In this document: positions 13,506-16,722 of the stretch, in pieces
How positions within the stretch are numbered: position 1 is the stretch's first letter
Layout of the letters: every line of letters starts with the position of its first letter
Notes under the pieces: model-generated
Seen by the model: only the letters and a program-made list of their open reading frames with translations
What the model was told of the DNA's origin: nothing
Database searches by the model: none
Assembly: GCA_046733315.1 (NCBI GenBank)
Contig: JBKPOV010000016.1
Location: 1 to 16,722 of the forward strand
DNA length: 16,722 nucleotides
Direction: 5' to 3'
Source: VRUE01 sp046733315
Lineage (GTDB): Bacteria; Actinomycetota; Thermoleophilia; Solirubrobacterales; 70-9
Made by a program: the position numbers and the translations under genes

Positions 13506-14776
13506 TGCTCCGGACTATTGCGAACGCCTTCAGCGTCGCCGACATTCGCAAGAAGCTTGCCTTCACGGCGGCGATGCTGCTGCTGTACCGGCTCGGCGCC
13601 TACATCCCGGCGCCCGGCGTCGATCTTGACGCAGTCAAGGAACTTCAGAACAACTTCGCCGGTGGCGGGATCCTCAACTTCCTCAACACCTTCTCGGGCG
13701 GCAGTCTCTCGCGGCTCTCACTCTTCGCGCTGGGGATCATGCCCTACATCACCGCCTCGATCATCCTGCAACTGCTCACCGTGGTCGTGCCGGCGCTGGA
13801 GAAGCTGCAGAAAGAAGGGGAGGTCGGCCAGCAGAAGATCACCCAGTACACGCGCTACCTGACCGTCGGGCTGGCTTTCGCGCAGTCCTTCGGCTACGTC
13901 TTCCTCTTTCGCTCCTTCGGGGAACAGGGCGGCAACAACTTCCTCGGCAGCCTCACCGGCGCGAAGGTGCTGCTGATCGTGATCTCGCTGACCGCTGGCT
14001 GCACCCTGCTGATGTGGCTCGGCGAGCTGATCACCCAGCGCGGCATCGGCAACGGCATCTCGCTGATGATCTTCGCCTCGATCGTCTCGGGTCTGCCCCA
14101 GGGCCTGCAGGCCTGGTGGGAAAGCCCCGACCAGGTCTTTGTCGTGATGATGCCCTTCATCGCCCTGGCGGTGATCGTCGCGATCGTCTTCGTCCAGGAG
14201 GGCCAGCGGCGTATCCCAGTCCAGTACGCCAAACGCGTCGTCGGCCGCAAAATGACCTCGGGCGGCTCCACCTACCTGCCGCTGCGGGTCAACATGGCCG
14301 GCGTAATCCCGGTCATCTTCGCCGCCTCGATCATGGCCTTCCCGCCGACGATCGGCCAGCTGCTCAACACGCCGGCCGCGCTCGACTTCGCCGCCTTCTT
14401 CAGCCCCAACAGCTGGGCCTACGTGGCCGGTGAGGTCTTCTTCATCGTCATCTTCACCTACTTCTATACGGCCGTGACCTTCAACCCGGTCGACCAAGCC
14501 GACAACCTGAAGAAGTACGGCGGCTTCATCCCCGGCGTTCGTCCTGGGCGGCCGACGGCCGAGTACCTCGATCGCATCCTCTCTCGCCTCACCTTCCCTG
14601 GCGCCCTCTACCTCGGCGCCGTGGCAGCACTGCCAACGATCCTGATCAACCAGACGGCGGCCAACTTCGCCTTCGGCGGCACCTCGATCCTGATCGTGAT
14701 CGGGGTTGCGCTGGAAACCGTGAAGCAGCTTGAGGCGCAGCTGATGATGCGCAATTACGAGGGTTTCCTGAAATAG
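13505..14776 (+). CDS. secY: Preprotein translocase subunit SecY
   Basis: SecY is the membrane pore of the Sec translocon, working with SecE, SecG, SecA and ribosomes. The 423-residue product has about ten hydrophobic segments, at roughly residues 18-38, 68-92, 113-133, 146-168, 173-193, 208-230, 264-284, 303-326, 362-382 and 388-408. Recognisable stretches are IRKKLAFTAAMLLLYRLGAYIPAPGVD, SRLSLFALGIMPYITASIILQLL, GIGNGISLMIFASIVSGLP and the cytosolic loop RRIPVQYAKRVVGRKMTSGGSTYLPLRVNMAGVIPVIFA, which contacts SecA and the ribosome. No defects are seen. The ATG overlaps the rplO stop by one base. A palindromic region starts immediately after its TAG. Confidence 0.98.
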   Translation: MLRTIANAFSVADIRKKLAFTAAMLLLYRLGAYIPAPGVDLDAVKELQNNFAGGGILNFLNTFSGGSLSRLSLFALGIMPYITASIILQLLTVVVPALEKLQKEGEVGQQKITQYTRYLTVGLAFAQSFGYVFLFRSFGEQGGNNFLGSLTGAKVLLIVISLTAGCTLLMWLGELITQRGIGNGISLMIFASIVSGLPQGLQAWWESPDQVFVVMMPFIALAVIVAIVFVQEGQRRIPVQYAKRVVGRKMTSGGSTYLPLRVNMAGVIPVIFAASIMAFPPTIGQLLNTPAALDFAAFFSPNSWAYVAGEVFFIVIFTYFYTAVTFNPVDQADNLKKYGGFIPGVRPGRPTAEYLDRILSRLTFPGALYLGAVAALPTILINQTAANFAFGGTSILIVIGVALETVKQLEAQLMMRNYEGFLK

Positions 14777-14904
14777 TTTGAGAGCCCTGCAAATCGGCGC
14801 ATCTCGGGGTCTTCGGTCGGGCTCCTCGGGTCACGCACAACAAGTGCGCTCCCCTCGTCGCCCTCCCTGCATCCCCCGATCTGCTTGATTTTCGGGCTCT
14901 CAAA
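14777..14904 (+). repeat. Imperfect 128-bp palindrome filling the secY-adk gap
   Basis: The element begins on the base after the secY stop. TTTGAGAGCCC (14777-14787) is perfectly complementary to GGGCTCTCAAA (14894-14904), and AAATC / GATTT continue the stem after a short bulge. At the exact centre, CGCAC (14834-14838) pairs with GTGCG (14844-14848) around AACAA. Between these the arms match partially, with many G-T pairs. The base composition is C-rich and unlike coding sequence nearby. It could be a palindromic repeat (MITE-like), a small structured RNA or an elaborate 3'-end structure for the secY mRNA. Its ends differ from those of the elements in rpsQ, rplE and rpsE. Confidence 0.6.
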
Positions 14905-14922
14905 TCAATTTCACAGACAACT

Positions 14923-15606
14923 ATGGCCGCTGAACTCAATCTCGTACTTCTAGGCCCGCCCGGGTCGGGCAAGGGCACGCAGGGGGAGCGGTTGCAGGAG
15001 GATCTGGAGCTGCCTTATTACGCGACCGGGGATATCCTGCGGGCGGCGGTGCGGGGGGGGACGGAGCTGGGGCGTGCCGCGAAGGGGTACATGGACCGGG
15101 GAGACCTTGTCCCGGACGACGTGATCGTCGGCATGATCGGTGAGCGGATCGATTCCAGCGAGGCCGCCGATGGGTTCATTCTCGACGGTTTCCCGCGCAC
15201 GGCGGGGCAGGCCGAGGCGTTGGCGGCGAAGTTGGGGGAACTGGGGCGGGAGCTGACGGCGGTGTTGCTGATCGACGTCAGCGACGAGGAGGTGGTTCGC
15301 CGGCTCGGCGGGCGCCGCACCTGCGTCGAGAACGGTCACGTCTTCCACGTCGAGTTCAACCCGCCCGAGCAGGAGGGAGTCTGCGACGTCGACGGCAGCG
15401 AGCTGATCGTCCGCGACGACGACAAACCCGAGGTGATTCGCCACCGGCTCGAGCAATATCACGCAAAGACGGCGCCACTGATCGAGCACTACGACAGCCA
15501 GAGCCTGCTGCGCCAGATCGACGGTGCAGCCGCGCCCGACGCTGTCGCCGACGAGATCCAGCGCACGCTGGCGACGCTTCGGCTCGAGGCTGACGAAGCC
15601 ATCTAG
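14923..15606 (+). CDS. adk: Adenylate kinase
   Basis: The enzyme interconverts ATP plus AMP and two ADP, and is commonly encoded after secY. The 227-residue product begins MAAELNLVLLGPPGSGKGTQ, with the P-loop GPPGSGKGT at residues 11-19. It has the AMP-binding YYATGDILR region, LDGFPRT and the long-form LID starting GGRRTCVENGHVFHVEFNPPEQEGVCDVDG. In the LID, Cys134, Cys154 and Asp157 match three ligands of the B. subtilis-type zinc site, but the expected second Cys is Asn137; His139 may substitute. No Shine-Dalgarno sequence is obvious before the ATG. A C-terminal extension of about 10 residues is unremarkable. The map GTG/ATG start region begins at its stop codon. Confidence 0.97.
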   Translation: MAAELNLVLLGPPGSGKGTQGERLQEDLELPYYATGDILRAAVRGGTELGRAAKGYMDRGDLVPDDVIVGMIGERIDSSEAADGFILDGFPRTAGQAEALAAKLGELGRELTAVLLIDVSDEEVVRRLGGRRTCVENGHVFHVEFNPPEQEGVCDVDGSELIVRDDDKPEVIRHRLEQYHAKTAPLIEHYDSQSLLRQIDGAAAPDAVADEIQRTLATLRLEADEAI

Positions 15607-15647
15607 TGCATGCTGGCGTCGCGGAGCATGGGACTAGCGTGTACAGG

Positions 15648-16406
15648 ATGATCATCACCAAGACCCCCGAGCAGGTCGACAAGATGGCGGCCGCCGGCGA
15701 GATCCTCGTCCGCTGCCTGCGCATGCTTGCCGCCAAGGCCCGCCCTGGCGTCACCACAAAGGAGCTCGACCTGGTGGCGGAGAAGCTGATCCGCTCACAG
15801 GGCGCCGTGCCTGCCTTCAAGGGCTATCGGGGCTTCCCGGCGTCGATCTGCGCTTCTCCCAACTCGATGGTCGTACATGGCATCCCGAGCAATTACGAGT
15901 GCAAGCGCGGCGACGTGCTTTCCCTTGACGTCGGCGTGATCAAGGACGGTTGGGTAGCCGACGCGGCGATGACCCTGCCGATCGGCTCGGTCGAGCCGGA
16001 GGCAGCCAAGCTCCTCGATGTCACCAAGGCGGCGCTCTTTGCCGGGGTCGAGCAGATGCAGCCGGGCAACAAGCTGGGTGACATATCGGCGGCGATCCAG
16101 AAGGCGGTCGAGATCGAAGGGCTATCGATCATTCGCACCCTGGTCGGCCACGGGATCGGCCGCGAGATGCACGAGGATCCACAGGTCCCCAACTTCGGCA
16201 CCGCGGGCAAGGGCCCGGTCCTCGAGGAGGGCACCGTTCTGGCGATCGAGCCGATGGTCAACGCCGGTGGCGCCCTGGTACGGATGGGCGACGACGGCTG
16301 GGCCGTCTACTCCCAGGACGGCTCGCTTGCAGCCCACTTCGAGTTCACCGTCGCCGTGACCGCGGACGGCCCGCGGATTCTCACTCCTTGGCACGAAGGG
16401 GAGTAG
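15648..16406 (+). CDS. map: Methionine aminopeptidase, type I
   Basis: The enzyme removes the initiator methionine from nascent proteins. From the ATG at 15648 the product has 252 residues, beginning MIITKTPEQVDKMAAAGEILVRCL, the usual type I start. The five metal ligands are present: Asp94 (SLDVGV), Asp105 (VADAAM), His168 (GHGIGREMHEDP), Glu201 (IEPMVN) and Glu232 (HFEFTV). Each is exactly three positions lower than the E. coli residues 97, 108, 171, 204 and 235, which supports this start. In-frame GTG codons at 15606 and 15639 are alternatives; the former overlaps the adk stop. No zinc-finger N-terminal domain is present. It lies downstream of adk, as in many bacterial spc operons; infA would be expected next but is not seen. 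Confidence 0.95.
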   Translation: MIITKTPEQVDKMAAAGEILVRCLRMLAAKARPGVTTKELDLVAEKLIRSQGAVPAFKGYRGFPASICASPNSMVVHGIPSNYECKRGDVLSLDVGVIKDGWVADAAMTLPIGSVEPEAAKLLDVTKAALFAGVEQMQPGNKLGDISAAIQKAVEIEGLSIIRTLVGHGIGREMHEDPQVPNFGTAGKGPVLEEGTVLAIEPMVNAGGALVRMGDDGWAVYSQDGSLAAHFEFTVAVTADGPRILTPWHEGE

Positions 16407-16410
16407 CTCC

Positions 16411-16420
16411 CTCGGCCGAG
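16411..16420 (+). other. Short perfect palindrome after map
   Basis: CTCGGCCGAG lies 4 nt past the map stop and is fully self-complementary. As RNA it would form at most a very tight hairpin, and no T run follows. It could be part of a weak terminator or a protein site, or be chance. Confidence 0.25.
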
Positions 16421-16423
16421 GTG

Positions 16424-16576
16424 TGGAGGGGCCAGTATGCCTCTCCGGGAATTGATGTCGCACGCCCGCTTTGCGGGCTTAGCGACAATGTATGAGCGCG
16501 GCTACGCCGCGCCTCGAAACACGAGTGCAGCGGCCGCCTGCGGCGACATTCCCGGAGAGGCATACTGGCCCCTCCA
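16424..16576 (+). repeat. 153-bp palindromic element with perfect 29-bp arms
   Basis: Bases 16424-16452 are exactly complementary to 16548-16576. The 95-nt interior folds into further perfect small hairpins: TGTCGC (16456-16461) with GCGACA (16482-16487) enclosing GCCCGC-TTT-GCGGGC (16464-16478); GCGCGGC-TAC-GCCGCGC (16496-16512); and CTCG/CGAG (16513-16525). A second GCGACA at 16543-16548 can compete for TGTCGC. Each arm, read inward, contains GGAGG, GGCC and ATG like a ribosome-binding site and start. No target-site duplication is obvious. It may be a MITE-like or REP-type mobile palindrome or a structured RNA. Confidence 0.75.
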
Positions 16577-16722
16577 GAGCCCAGAGCCGCAGCTGGTTAG
16601 CTCGAGCGATCAGGCGCCGAGAGCTTCAAGACCGAAGTCCTCTCCGGTCGGAGCGCTCCAGGGTGCCCGCTATCCCCAAGCTTCTGGCGGACCCGGCGCC
16701 AACTCGAGTTCTGGCGGCCCCG
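16437..16722 (+). CDS. Possible uncharacterised ORF, open at the window edge
   Basis: I do not recognise this ORF. The ATG at 16437 is preceded by GGAGGGG (16425-16431) at good spacing and the frame stays open for 95 codons to the window end. It would read MPLRELMSHARFAGLATMYE, then a middle containing GDIPGEAYWPLQSP and a Ser/Pro/Gly-rich end. Against it: start and ribosome-binding site lie inside the left arm of the palindrome and would be buried in a 29-bp stem, the frame is the same as that of map (open after its TAG), and stop codons are scarce at this GC content. The opposite strand offers a mirror-image start from the other arm. The rest of the region, 16577-16722, holds only a TTCTGGCGG direct repeat (16682-16690 and 16709-16717). 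Confidence 0.25.
   Translation, partial: MPLRELMSHARFAGLATMYERGYAAPRNTSAAAACGDIPGEAYWPLQSPEPQLVSSSDQAPRASRPKSSPVGALQGARYPQASGGPGANSSSGGP

Noticed and set aside
15606..15647. GTG at 15606 as the start of map
   Set aside because: It overlaps the adk stop and would add 14 residues without family similarity; the ATG at 15648 aligns all metal ligands with a constant offset from E. coli. It cannot be excluded experimentally.
16577..16640. tRNA-like sequence around GGTTAGCTCGAGCG
   Set aside because: It faintly resembles a D-arm, but no acceptor stem, anticodon arm or T-arm can be formed at the right spacing.
16407..16722. infA or rpmJ at the end of the window
   Set aside because: These genes often follow map, but none of the six frames shows the IF1 or L36 signatures.

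Overview
The window is a 16.7 kb, high-GC stretch carrying the fused str-S10-spc ribosomal protein super-cluster, with every gene on the + strand. In order: fusA (5' end cut by the window edge), tuf, rpsJ, rplC, rplD, rplW, rplB, rpsS, rplV, rpsC, rplP, rpmC, rpsQ, rplN, rplX, rplE, rpsZ (zinc-type S14), rpsH, rplF, rplR, rpsE, rpmD, rplO, secY, adk, map. The gene order, the C-ending codon preference, the GTG starts and the 61-residue zinc-ribbon S14 point to an actinobacterium. A deep branch such as Thermoleophilia/Solirubrobacterales is my best guess, from overall protein character only.

Region by region: 1-3348 holds the two elongation factors, EF-G and EF-Tu. The fusA-tuf gap (143 nt) holds a weak hairpin. 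The tuf-rpsJ gap (3349-3504) holds two strong GC hairpins; the second ends in a short T run and looks like an intrinsic terminator or S10-leader attenuator. From 3505 to 13505 the ribosomal protein genes are packed with gaps of about 0-30 nt and many ATGA, GTGA or TGATG overlaps, so translational coupling is expected. secY (translocon pore), adk (adenylate kinase) and map (methionine aminopeptidase) close the cluster. The region after map (16407-16722) has no recognisable gene.

The unusual layer is in the accessory sequence. Four ribosomal proteins carry long non-standard extensions: S17 (about 160 extra N-terminal residues, acidic then basic), L5 (about 90 C-terminal), S5 (about 76 C-terminal) and S3 (about 46-residue RGG-rich tail). 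Inside the S17, L5 and S5 extensions lies an 80-92 bp palindromic DNA element with shared inverted ends (GCGGGTCC on the left, CGCCACCCGC on the right). It is read in the same orientation and the same codon phase in all three genes. This resembles, in concept, in-frame palindromic elements such as those of Rickettsia, and may be a previously undescribed protein-invading repeat family.

Two further, different palindromes fill non-coding gaps: an imperfect 128 bp one between secY and adk, and a 153 bp element with perfect 29 bp arms after map. Each arm of the latter contains a Shine-Dalgarno-like sequence followed by ATG.
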